Assembly (NCBI GenBank): GCA_021904315.1
Contig: CM038919.1
Coordinates: 12,517,666 to 12,581,665, forward strand
Length of the DNA: 64,000 bases
Origin: Sphagnum magellanicum
Taxonomy: Eukaryota > Streptophyta > Sphagnopsida > Sphagnales > Sphagnaceae
Direction: 5' to 3'
Shown here: in pieces, positions 50,401 through 62,415 of the stretch
Layout: each line of letters starts with the position of its first letter
How positions within the stretch are numbered: the stretch's first letter is position 1
Translations under genes and position numbers: made by a program
The notes under the pieces: model-generated
Databases searched by the model: none
Told to the model about the DNA's origin: nothing
What the model saw: the letters and a program-made list of their open reading frames with translations, nothing else

Positions 50401-51540
50401 ATGATAATCATGTCACATTTAGTTGCACAAATTTGAGGTGGTTACAAACTTGATAAAATATATTGTAATGAGGCTACCTAAGTTGATTTGGTACAAAACC
50501 TGAACCTAAGAACCTAGGCAAGCCTACCTAGGTTGACCTATTAGTAGGGTGACCTATTCTAAATGTATTTAAACATACTAGATGTAATAAACTTCATATG
50601 TTTAATTAAGTAACTTACAAGGTAGCTTATATTATGAAATATGTTTTAACTATTAAGTAGCCTACATATATAGGTTAACTTAATAGGTATGTTAACCTCA
50701 TCTAGTGTGTTAAGTAGTTAAAAAGTCAAGGAGTTATGTGTCACATTTTTCAAAACAATTATTAATATTGTAGTCATAATTATAAGTTAACAATACATTA
50801 TTTAGTACACATATACATGCATGTGAATTCATGGCTTCAAAAACCTCATGGCACACAAAACATTATAGCATGTTATGACAAATATTGGTGCCATAAATTT
50901 AAAACACACAAAAACTTATGGTGTCACAAAAAATCATGGATTGCTATGAAAATTTATGACACCTTGTTGCCAAATGACATGTTACGTCATTATCACATGG
51001 AAGAAGAATTGTTATTAATTGCAAAGGACAACAATATTTTCAACTAGTTAATAAATGAGATTAATTTATCAATTCAATGACATGAGTCATGATGTGAAGT
51101 TAGTGTCACAAGTCATGAGGTGTTATGACTACTAGTCAACCTCATTGCCATATGACATGCCACATTAGCATCACATGACCATAAGTTATTATTATTCACC
51201 AAAAGTTGCAAGACTCAATGAACTTTTGTTATTACTTAATTTTGGATGATTAAAAATACATTTTTGATATTTTGATATTTTTGTAAAATCCATCAAGTTG
51301 TGATATCAATTATAGTTGCAAAACCGTAATGCCACATGGCACCACAATGTCTTTTACAACTACACAATCATTAACATGAACTTGTAGTTATAATTGTAAT
51401 AAAAAAAGACAATAGTCGTTTTATTAACTAGTTGTAAAACCCAAGATGTGTTATTGTGCTACTTACTTTACCATACCATACACAACTTAACTTATCTAGG
51501 GTAGCCTAATTAGCTAGGCATGTGAATAGGTTATAGGTAT
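50401..51540. other. AT-rich intergenic DNA
   Basis: Decayed 'acctaggtt' low-complexity sequence and no gene. Confidence 0.45.
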
Positions 51541-51600
51541 GAAGAGTTGAACCTTTCACCTTCATGAAGAAACAATCTTTAACCAATGGACCACAATTTC
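51541..51600 (-). repeat. tRNA-derived SINE-like fragment
   Basis: The minus strand shows 'gtggtccattggttaaagat' (A box) and 'gaaaggttcaactc' (B box). A 'taggtaggt' region follows at 51680-51720, echoing the arms at 46180 and 50280. Confidence 0.45.
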
Positions 51601-53319
51601 AAAAGGTGATAATTTTTTGTCAATTTATTCATTTGACATATTTATTCTAAAATTTGGTACATAAATATATATGAATAGGTAACTGGTAGGTAGGTATGTA
51701 GGTTGGTGTGTAGGTAAGTAATTCAATTGGGCCTATCTTACCCACCAACCTACCTATCAATTATCCACCCACCCACCTACCTACGAATTTGCCTACTTAT
51801 TTGACCACCTAATTTATATACCTATTTAACCACCTAACTTATTTATCGAACCACTTAACCTACCTCCTAGCAAAAATAAACTACCTAATAATTTAGTTTA
51901 GGTAGAATTATCCTATCTAGGTAGCTTACTAGTTAGGCTTAAGTTTAATTCATAAGTTAAATATGCTAAGCCAACTACTATATTAAATAATTTTCATCTT
52001 ATAATGATTATATAATTATTAATTAGGCTTATCATATTTAAATTATAATTATTACCCACCCACCTTTTATTTTCCCATGTATTGAAAAGGAAGTTTAATT
52101 TAGGCATTTATTGGAAGATATGTGGTCTATTTAACTAAATGTTAAACTAATATGGCCAAGTTGATCAAACATTGACCACCATGCTTTTTTTTGGGGGTTT
52201 TTTTAATCCCTTTTAATTTGATATTTAAGTTGACACCTTGTCAAAAAATCACCTTAGTGAAAATAACTAATGAAAAAAACCATATTTGTTTTTCACGTCT
52301 TATGATTTTAATCATAGGAAACTTTTGGAAAATTATAATTTCTTGTAGTATGTTTTTATGTCAAAGGTATGTTACTTAGATCACAATGGAATGGTTCAAG
52401 AAAAAAATGATAATAACACAATTTAGATTTTACAAAAGGGCACTTGAATTGTTTTTGAATGAGTCATTTCATTTCATGATCAACAAATATGTGTAAAAGG
52501 ATTCACTTTGCCAAAAATCATTTTGCCATAATTATTTTTGTTGCAATGAATTGGAATGAAAATATTCATGTCATTGCTTGAAAATAATAATGTTGAAGAA
52601 AAAACAACAATGATCACTAGAACAATATTTCATGACTTTTCAAATGGTCCAACTTGACTACCATCTCCATTTTGATTAAAAATTTCGTCAATTTGATTAA
52701 AGGCCCTTAGCACAATTGAAATGACATGTCTCTTTTGACTTGTCCATTTTATTAAAATGACTTTTTTGACTACTTGGTAAATGTGACATTTAATCAAATA
52801 TGATTAGAAATGAACTCTTTTAGTCAAAATGGACATGGGTGTAATCAAATGAGACATATTGTCAAATAATACTTGTAGTCCAATAGGACAAAATGTGCAC
52901 ACCTTTAATAAAAAAAGGACAAAGGCGTAGTCAAATGAAACATTAAACCAAATAAGGCACCATTCATACCTAGTGTTAAAATGAATTGTTAAAACCCCTT
53001 TAACAACAACAAAACCATTGATTACCATTACAATTTTTATTTTTTACTTTAATGTTAGTAATCATTTTTCTAATATGGCCAAGAAAATAAGACCATTCAT
53101 ACCAGAGATAGTGTTACATGGCACCCCTTCTTTCAATACCTTAATTTTTTTTGGCCATTCACACCAAAAAGACAAAAAATTTAAAAGTTGCCATTGTTTT
53201 ATTCTTTTAACAAAGTTTCACCATTATTTCACCATTTCTACTTGTTTATTTTTCTCTGCTTTTGCTTTTGAAGTTGATATCTTCTTTTTTCTATTGTGCA
53301 CCTCACCTCTTCAAACTCT
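51601..53319. other. AT-rich intergenic DNA
   Basis: No gene is seen. 'tacctaccaacctacc'-type low-complexity DNA is present at 51680-51900. Confidence 0.5.
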
Positions 53320-53530
53320 TATGTTGCTTCAAGTTGTTATTGTGCGTTTCATCTTTTCAAGTTCCTAACATTGCTAGCTGCTATTGTGCATTTCATTTCT
53401 TTGAGTTCATGTGTTGCTTCAAGTTGTTGGTTATTGTTGCATTTGTTCCATCTCTTTAAGCTCCTAAGTTGTTGGTTGTTGTTGTGCATTTTGTTTCTTG
53501 GAGCTCTTCTTGAACTTATTATTGTAGTTG
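53320..53530 (+). repeat. degenerate ~60-bp tandem repeat
   Basis: Three to four units contain 'ttgcttcaagttgttattgt', then 'gcatttcatctctttaagtt'-like sequence. Frames here look protein-like only because the unit length is close to a multiple of three. Confidence 0.55.
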
Positions 53531-54239
53531 TGTGCCTCACCTTTTGATTTTTACTTTAGGTTTTCTAATATTTGTTTTGAACAAATTGTAGATTGTTTTC
53601 TTGAACATTTGAACACTATGTAAATGGAAAGGAGGGGCTGAGGGGAAAATATTTTATGTGGGTGGGAAAATGGGAAGGAGGTGGGATTTAGCCCATCCCC
53701 CTCTTCTTGAACTTTGTGCTTGTTAACATTGAGTTATGGCCTCTCTTTTGTGGGGGTTACTAAACATTGCAAAAAAAATTTAATCTAGGTTTCATTTTAG
53801 ATTTAATGTTAGCTAACATCCTCCCTAACATCAACTTAACATTAATGCCACATAGGCCTTCACATAGGCACCATGTCATTGCCATGGTTTGACCAATGCT
53901 AATTAACATTGCATATGTGAATGCACCAAAATTTTAATAACTTTTAACATTGATTTACCTTTGAGTGACCATTAGGTTTAAATGATGTTTAAGACATGTA
54001 CAACCATAAATTTAGAAAAATAAATTACATAAGTGTTTGTAAGTTATAAGTAGGTCACGTAAACAAGTAATTAGGAGGTAGGAGGTTAAAATAGGGTAGG
54101 TAGGTAGGAAATTAAGGTAGGGAAGATAGGTAGGTAGGCATGTTTATATTAACATATGTATGCCTATGTGAGCTTACTTGAACCTAGGTTATCATAGGTG
54201 AACCTATGTTAGCCTAAGTAGGCCTTGGTTTGCATAGAA

Positions 54240-54690
54240 TTAGTAATCAGGTAATGTAAGGGCTATGGTGTAAATTATGGAGGGTCTATATATGTATGGC
54301 TATTTAGGGCTTATCTAAGCCTACATAGGCTTTACATAAATCTACATATAGCCTTTACATAAGCTTCCACAACTCGTAGTTAAGCATACATAACCCTACC
54401 ATTTAAACCTACAATATAACCACTACATAGCCCTTACATAAGCCCACATAGCCCCTACATAATTCTTATAATATAAGCTTGCACCTATTTATGCCTAGGT
54501 AGCCTTTATATAACGTGTAGTTATATATATAAGCCTTACATAGACCTTATATAACTCCTACATAACTTACATAGCCACGCCTTGTGTAGGCCTTACCTAA
54601 ATCTAATTAAGTAGCCCTTACATAGACTTTACCTATGCCTACATAGCTTAACATAACCCTTATCTATGCCTAGACACAACCCTATAGAAA
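54240..54690 (+). repeat. short degenerate repeat 'cctacataagcccttacata'
   Basis: More than a dozen imperfect copies of a ~20-28 bp theme alternate 'acatagcc' and 'cttacataa'. Confidence 0.55.
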
Positions 54691-57600
54691 CATCATATGA
54701 ATTATATCTACCCAAAACAAGACCTTTGAATGAAGATCCCAACATCCTTATTGTTAACCAATGATGGTAGCAACATTTAGAGATGACGCACCTATCTTCT
54801 TGCTAAAATTTGTGATTGTAGAATTCATAGGATTTATGAAACTTGCAAGACTTGCAAATGCAAAATTTATAGATCAATAGGCCATCAAAAGACAAAAACA
54901 ACAAAATCTTATCTTCAATTCTCAAAATAACAAATCCTACAACCACCACCAAAAAAAAACCACAAAACAAGTTTACAAAAAAAAAATAGTAAATAAACAC
55001 AAAAACCGGATTTGAATTTGCCACAATAAACAATCAAACCAAAAAATTAATTATTTACACAACTTGTGTACAACCTAAGTAAGATTTGTTTGATAAGAAG
55101 TGTTATAATTGCAACAAACAAAAATTAGAAATTAGAATGGGCATTACAATGTTATATATAAATGATCAATATATATTTCAAGCAAGTTACTAATAACAAA
55201 TGAAAATAGATTACATACAAAAGAAAAATAAAATGATAATATAATGGCTAATATAATATTATAGATACACAAGCAAACTTCTAATAATGATGCACCAAAA
55301 TAGACCTAGTATTGATCTACTTTTAATTGATAGTTATAATTGAATTTAAGAAAGTTGCAAGGGTTAGGTTACGATTTGATTTGATTTAGTCCTAATAGTT
55401 TAGTTTGATTAATTATTTAACCTAATAAGTTCACAATTTAGTTTAAATTTAATTATTTCATCCTAATAGTATAATATTAACAATATATTATAGTTAATTA
55501 TCTTACCCTAACAATTCATAAAACAAAATATAACACATTCACTTGCCTAAAAACACTAATGACATGTAACTACCAAATTACATTTTGCCACATACATATT
55601 TGTGGCATATAATCCTACAAATTAACAAAACAATCAAATCTTGTCACATACACACAACTATCTCATCCATTTCTAACACTAAGAAAAGGATTTCTATAGT
55701 AATAAAAACTAAATGAGCAGAATAATAAAGCAAAGAAAAAGAAACCAAAGAAATATATAAAGAGGATTCCGAAAAAGAAAAAAATTACAAATCATGCCAC
55801 ATATCCAACTTTGATCCATATACTACATGTCAATGTATCCAACAAATTTCAACAAAATTAATTAACTAAAGAATCCAAAAATGACACTGCATTAATTACA
55901 ATTCTAATAAATGAAAAAAATAATAACAATAAAAATTGTGTAGGTTTTAATTTCATGCATGCAGCAGAAAACACCCCAACAACCCATACATAGGAGAAAA
56001 TTTGAAAAATAAATAAATCGGTTTTTGAAAATTTTAAAAGCAAACTAATGACATTAAACACAACTAATAACAAAATATTTCCAATTCAAATTCATGTACA
56101 TGATAATGCATACAATAATTTATAACAAATAATACATAATGCATCAAACCTGGAAATATCTCAACAAGTCATACATAGAACAAAAAAATAGGATTACATG
56201 AAAAATTATTTAAAAAAAAAAGATCACAGAAAAAAAAGAACAAACTTTAGTAACACTTTTAACATCTCAAAATGAAACTAATCAATTAAAGGAAAAAAAT
56301 GACAATGCACCATTAAAATTCTAAAAAATGCTACATTAACAACAATTATAGAAAATATAATTTTGGAAAATAAAAAGATGCAAAAAAAGAAGAAAACCAA
56401 TTCTAATGATTCCTTGATCAAAATATTAGCTAAAATCAAGGAAGGGATGACGAGATAGCAAAATTATATTGAGTTCATATAGGATTGTGTATGTGATGTT
56501 TGGTCAATAACATATGGATAGAATCTTGATATCATACGAAGTGAGCTCCAATTCAAAAAATAAAAAAACAATTTCATGCCCCACTCCCCAAAAAAAATCA
56601 ACACAAAAACACTCAACCATCATTGTGCTACACATTTCACAATGTTTGCTTCACACAAACTTTGCCTATTGAAATGAAAACATAACAAAATAAAAAATAA
56701 AAATGCAATAAAAGAAACATTTATTTAATGGGCATCTCAACTTTTGCTTGAGGAAGTCATCTTCATTTTATTCCAAATGTCGTGCAAAAAAAAAAAGGTC
56801 CAAATTATTGAAAGTAAGTATAATTTATAATTTATTTAAATATAAATAAAGTGCTTATAATTCATTATAAAAATATATTCAAAACATACCCAATATATTT
56901 CAATATATATTAAAAATATGTCATTATTTCATGACAAACTCAAAAATATTCTTTTATCTCAAATGCTTCTTAAAATATAAGAGGAGTGACTTCCTTGGGA
57001 ACTTGTGATATGCAACAAAACAGAGTTGAAACAAACTTGCATTTCTCATAACAAAATAAATAACAGAAAAGACATTCACTTAAAGCTACACATAACAAGA
57101 GTCTCGCACATGCACAAGATTAGTGACTCATGCACTTCCTCCCCATAAGTAGCAAAATATAATCCCACCCCAAGCTTGAGAACCCAATCCTTAGACTATT
57201 AGGAACTTTAATCGAGTGCGAACAAGATCAAAACGACATTCAATTTCACTCATAAGAAGAACATAGGTGATAAGTGAGAAGGCCTGAAAAATGAACCCCA
57301 ACGCCATAGTCCCTAACTATAAGGGGGGAACGGCCCAACAAACATTGGAGGATTCAATAGAGCCTAATTGCAAGTATAAAGCGGGATGCCCTTAATGGGC
57401 AAAGGCGAATGGGTGCACAAAACCCTTGTTAATGAATTAAAAGGGGGGAAATGAACCACATTTACATGACATTCTTCATTGAAAGGAAAGGTGGGGGTTT
57501 TGCAAAGGTTCTTTGCTTTATGAATTTTATTGGATGTGAGTCTACCCATCATAAAGCACAAGACAAACAAACTCATGAACTTAAACATATGTAGATCACA

Positions 57601-57741
57601 AGGCATGGGAGGGGGCAGATTCTTATGCCTAGTCCTTTAACAATGGGACAAATTTTACAACTATTAAGTACACATGATTTTTGTCCACTCCTCTAAGAAA
57701 GATATTTATGTTGTACAAGAGATTCTTGTCCGAGTGTGTTC

Positions 57742-57744
<3 letters not shown>
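54691..57744. other. A-rich intergenic DNA
   Basis: Strong A bias on the plus strand (runs of A, 'aaataaa'). No gene is recognised. Confidence 0.5.

Positions 57745-57772
<28 letters not shown>
57745..57772. repeat. (GA)n microsatellite
   Basis: An uninterrupted GA run. Confidence 0.95.
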
Positions 57773-58359
57773 CCAGCCACTTGCAGGTATGAACTCAAAG
57801 GTGTTCTCTAACCTAGTTAGGAGAACCCACTAATATGGGAACCTCCAAACACTACTCTCTCTTTATGGGAATGCAGGAATATATAAAGATAGGAGGATCT
57901 CTTCCCCTTGGCATAACCCCTTAGGGTTCTCTCAAGGGAGTCCCTCAAAGTACATAGAGAAAATAAAAAGCAATTGTTTTATTATGGATTACGTAAGTAC
58001 ACCATGTAAGAATTACGTGTGGTTGATTATCCTATATCGATATGCCTTGTTACATGGTGTAAAAATTGTCGGATTCTAGTGTGGGGTTTCTAATTTTTGT
58101 AAATCGCATGGAGAGCATCCATGGGCTTTACAAAAAAATTAAAGCTCACTTCCAATTCTTCTTGCCATAAGTCCTTTGAGTGAGGGTCATTACCGGATTC
58201 GCACTTAGCTCCACCCACCGTCACACATGACCTTATTATGGAATAGCCCCTTGCCTTGCCCCTCAGGCTTTAGCTACCAAGTAAAAGGGAATTTTACACA
58301 TTGCTATGGGCATGACCCAAAACTTAACCCTTGTGGGAACTGGACAAAATGGTGAAATA
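57773..58359. other. intergenic DNA before NMCP/CRWN copy 2
   Basis: Moderate GC and a TATA-like 'tatataaaga' near 57880. It may be an old LTR, but no partner is seen in the window. Confidence 0.35.
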
Positions 58360-59389
58360 TAATAAAAAGCCAGAAATGTGGTTCAAGAAGATTTCCCAAA
58401 GAAAGACCGGCGCAAAAAGAAAAAGTAAACACATGTTCGGAGAATAAAAAGCCACAAATGTGTTCCAAGAAGATTCCCCGAAGAAAGACAGTCCAAACGG
58501 AGGAGTAGCACATGTTCGTCGGCGTTTCCTGTTGCCGGGATTGCGTTTGCCTTCTTCGTCGTCGTCTTCGTGCGTGCGCTTTGTGTTCCCTTGCGCGGGG
58601 GTTTGGCCGAGTCTTATCTTGCGGGGAAGAGGGCGCTGGCTGTGGGCTGTGAGCACTTTGCTGTCCGTTCGCAAATGTCCACTGCCTTCACTTTGTTGTC
58701 TGTCCATCAAGGGTTTACCGAACTGCTCCAGAAGCTTGCTTATCCACTTGGAGGTGGCGAGGAATAGGTGCGTAGGTTGCAAACCCTGGATCCCAAAAGC
58801 TCTGTGCTGCATTCACCAAACTTGACGCCGCGGTGGAGAACGAGGAGGAAGACGACGAAGGGTTGGGTGCCGCAGCTTTTTTGATAACGAACTTGGTGAG
58901 ACTGTTTTTGTCCTTGTCTTTGTTTTGTTTTGTTTTTTTTTTGGTGAAGGGGTTTGTCTCTAAGTTTCCAGTTTACTCAGCAGCTCTTGAGAGAGAGAGA
59001 GCTGTCTGTCAAGAAGCTCCTTTCTTTTTTTTTCCCAATGGGAGGAGAAGGGATGGCAAAGTTTGTTCATGTTTCTCGTGTACCGTTGTTTTCTTGGTCT
59101 CTCGGCTGTTGGGTCTGGTTGTGAGCTTGATGTTCTTCTGAGATCTCATATTTCCACACAGATTTAAGAGCTTTGTTGGGTTTTGTTTTTGAAGTCTTGG
59201 GGGGGTTTTGTAGGTTTTTTTTGTTTCCTGCTCCAGGTCTGGGGCAATCCTTGAAACTAGAAAAAGGCTTCAGGACCAACTTCTAGAAAAAAAAAGAAAA
59301 GAAAAAGAAAAGGGTTAGGTTTGTGAAGCTTGCTAGGGATTGGGCCTTCTCTTGAGTAAAAAAAAAGACTGGAGAAGGTGAATACCTCC
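58360..59389 (+). promoter_or_regulatory. promoter and 5' UTR of NMCP/CRWN copy 2
   Basis: Aligns in inverted orientation with 28365-29430, including both CCACATTTGTGG-type units (58361-58408 and 58443-58494), the CpG-rich centre and the A-rich leader just before the start codon. The units here read CCACAAATGTG and CCAGAAATGTGG on the plus strand, one with a base change in the arm. GT-rich and GA-rich tracts differ in length from copy 1. Confidence 0.6.
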
Positions 59390-62300
59390 ATGTTCACTCC
59401 TCAGGGGAGACGAGGGTCGCCACCACAGAGCAGGCAACCCTTGCTGCGCACAATGGCAAGGGACAATGGAAAAAGAGGATCCCCAACAAACATCAGCAGC
59501 AGTGTAGCAGTGGGTGGCGATGAAGCTCTGGCTCTGGTGGAACCACCCACCATCATTTCCGCAGGACGGAATGGTGGTGAAGGAGCACCTTCAGAAACAG
59601 ATATATGGAAGAGGTTCCAAGAGGATGGAGCTCTTGACATGCCCTCTCTGGAGCGCAAAGATCGGGCTGCCTTACATGCCCGCATTGCTGCACTGGAATC
59701 TGAGGTAATTTTCATCTTGAAGCCCTTTGCACCCTTTTCTTGTATGCAAGAGTCCTTTGGACTTGAGAAGAGTCTCGAAGATCATGACATGCAAAGTGAA
59801 TGAGTTTAAAAGGCACTCCATTTTTATTGAGTGTGAGTTTAGGGCACACTGACAGGTAGCTGAATCTGGAGGTTTGAGAATGGATTTGAGAAAGGGTTTG
59901 TTTTTATCTCCCCTGTTCCCTTCTTAATTTACTGTCCCAAAAATGGCATTTAGAGAGACAATGGTGCTGGACAGGCAGAAGCAATGACTTCGAGACTGAT
60001 ATCTCTTGTAACTAAATGAATTTAGAGAGTTTTTGTTGCTGGGATCCTTTGCATTGAAAGAATGAGAGAAGCAAAGCATCCCTGGAAGATCCTTATGTGC
60101 CCAATTTTTTAATTTATCAATTGTGGTACAAGGGTGAAACCTAAAGTCCTCTATTTGCATGCTTGGTAATGTTGTATCATTGTTACTCTTGAGTTATTGC
60201 CTTGAGAGTTTTGAGCAGATTGTTATATACTTTACTATGACCACTACTGGGAACTGATGGTGTTTTAGTTTGTTTGGCCTGCCTTATAATTCTCTGCATC
60301 TGGTATAGTTTTTGGGAAGTAGTCTTTCCATGTAGTAGGGAGAGCTGAATTAGGTTCCCACAAGGTCCAAAGGTACAATAGTTTTGATCAGATTAGTAAG
60401 TAACTATGTACACCAATTGTTGGGAGCTGGTGAGCTCAGCAGGGAGTAATGGAAGCTAGTAACTGCTATTCATGATGAAGGTGATGGTCTGATCCTTTGT
60501 GAGTGACACTCACAAGGTTATGACCACACTCATTACTGTTGTGTTTTATGTGATTTGGCAGGAATTGCCACTGCATTTGTTTTGTTACTTTGCATTTTTT
60601 TGGCGGTGTGTCTTCAGCAATTGCATTGGTCTACTATGAATGTGTACACACTAACCTCAGTTATTTTCAAATGCTGATGGTTTGGATTTTGTGGTATGCA
60701 GTTATATGACTATCAGTACAACATGGGCCTGCTGCTGCTGCAGAGGAAAACATGGACATCACAGGTTGATGAACTGAAGGGGGCCATTTCTGATGCACAT
60801 GAAACTTTGCAGCGAGAGAAGGCTGCACACTTGCTTGAATTATCTGAAGCTCTTGGACGGCTGGAATCTGCCCAAAAAGCTCTTGAGCTCGAAAAACAAT
60901 GTGTTCTTGATGTAAGCTGCTAATTATCCATAATTGTTTCAAATTTTTCTTTCTTCAAAGTTTTTTTGAAACCAGCAGTTTGCTCAACAGAGAAATATTT
61001 CTATTTGGTGTTTCTGCATTTGGAATCTTTGAAAAAAATATTTCAAAGACTTCTTAAGCCTAAGTGGGGAGCTTTTCTAAGTGCACTTTATCCTCTAAAG
61101 TTCTCACTCTCAATGTTCTTCTTGTTGGTCTCTTCCTCTTTCCTTTTTTGAGTGTTTCCGTTTTTCATCTTTCTCCCTTTTTGTTTCTTTTTTGTTTTCT
61201 TGTTCCTCTTTCTTCTCGAGGTTTCTTGGTCTTTTCATTCTCTTTCGAGTTTTAAGCTGGCCAGTATCATGGTTGAGTTCCTGTTCCTGCCAGTCTCATG
61301 GCAGAGGCTCAGTGTGTTGGTTAATGTTGGACACTAACCTCCACCCATTGTTGGGAACTGATAAAGTCAGTGGGAATTTTATGCTAGGTTGTAATTGTTC
61401 TTGGTTAATGTTCCTGTTGAAGGTCCTGGAACATGTGTATGACTGTTGCTTTATTGAAAGAGCTCCTCAATTTGTTTGTGGTCTCGTTTTCTCTTTTCTT
61501 CATTGGTGGGTTTCCTCTTTTCCATGCTTGCTGACCGACTGACTGCTGTGATGTTGTCAAACCTGAAATGCCCGTAACCTTATTATTGGGTCATCTTTCA
61601 GTTCTTCTCAGGTTGATTGAAATCCTAAATTTTGAGAAATTCTCAGTACTCATGAATACATAGCATCATTGATTTGTCTGTGACCATAATCATGTCCCCT
61701 AACTATCATGAGGGACATTCTGAAACAGCTGGAGATGGCCTTGAAGGAGATGCAAGCAGAGGAGTCTGCAGTAAAGCAAGCTGCTGAGAAACAGTTGGCT
61801 CTGGCCAAGGAAATGGCAGCTGAAATTGATCAGAAGTCCCTCCAGGCTGATGTGAAACTGTCTCAAGCCCAGGTTCTCCATGCAGAAGCCAGCAGGAAAT
61901 TGACTGAGTCTGAACATCGGCTCCATGAGATAGAAGCTCGTGAAGATGCCCTGCGACGTGAGCGCCACAGCATCTTTGCAGAGTATGTTTTAAGATCCAT
62001 TCCTGTATCTCTTTACTGCCCCCACAATCTTATCAGCATTTCATGTTGATCTTCTTAGCCAGTATTGTTGAAGATAGTATATCTCTCAGCTAGAGACGGG
62101 CTAAAATTACAAAGATGTGGCTGGTAGTGTTGATGCTCAAAAGGAGCAAGTGAAATCAGAGGGGGAAAGCTTGCGTGCATGGGAGAAGAGGCTGGATGAG
62201 GCCCGTGGGCGACTACAGGATGGTGACCATCTTCTCAATCAACGAGAAGAGGAGATGAACCAAAGGGAGGAAGTGCTCAAACAAAGGACCATCGAACTTG

Positions 62301-62398
62301 AAGAGACTCGCTCTTTTTTGGACAAAGAACGAACCTTGATTCAGCAGGCTGACAATGAGCTCAATGCTCGTGCTCTGACTCTTGTAGAGAAAGAGAAG
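59390..62398 (+). CDS. NMCP/CRWN paralogue, exons 1-4 only
   Basis: Coding exons 59390-59704, 60702-60911, 61729-61982 and 62128-62398 have exactly the lengths (315, 210, 254, 271) and phases of copy 1, with all splice sites present. The 350 codons contain no stop or frameshift and differ from copy 1 at roughly 20 residues, mostly conservative. Introns diverge more, with indels. The product would be the N-terminal head and first part of the coiled coil only. Homology ends 17 bases into intron 4, where a retroelement starts. If intron 4 is retained, translation adds 11 residues and stops at 62432-62434. The remaining exons are either lost or lie beyond the window past the element. Confidence 0.75.
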
Positions 62399-62415
62399 GT
62401 TATACCCTTTACATG

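Noticed and set aside
53018-53547. Cys/Leu/Phe-rich frames suggesting a membrane protein
   Set aside because: Produced by a ~60-bp tandem repeat read in several frames.
58324-58812. 162-codon antisense frame over the copy 2 promoter, with a similar frame at 29070-29312
   Set aside because: Similarity follows from DNA homology of the promoters; the reading frame is not kept between the copies and no domain is visible.
58833-59141. 102-codon frame with hydrophobic segments upstream of copy 2
   Set aside because: Lies in the 5' leader; not conserved in copy 1 and made of T-rich tracts.
61064-61542. Overlapping hydrophobic frames inside intron 2 of copy 2
   Set aside because: T/C-rich intron sequence; the homologous intron of copy 1 has no matching frame.
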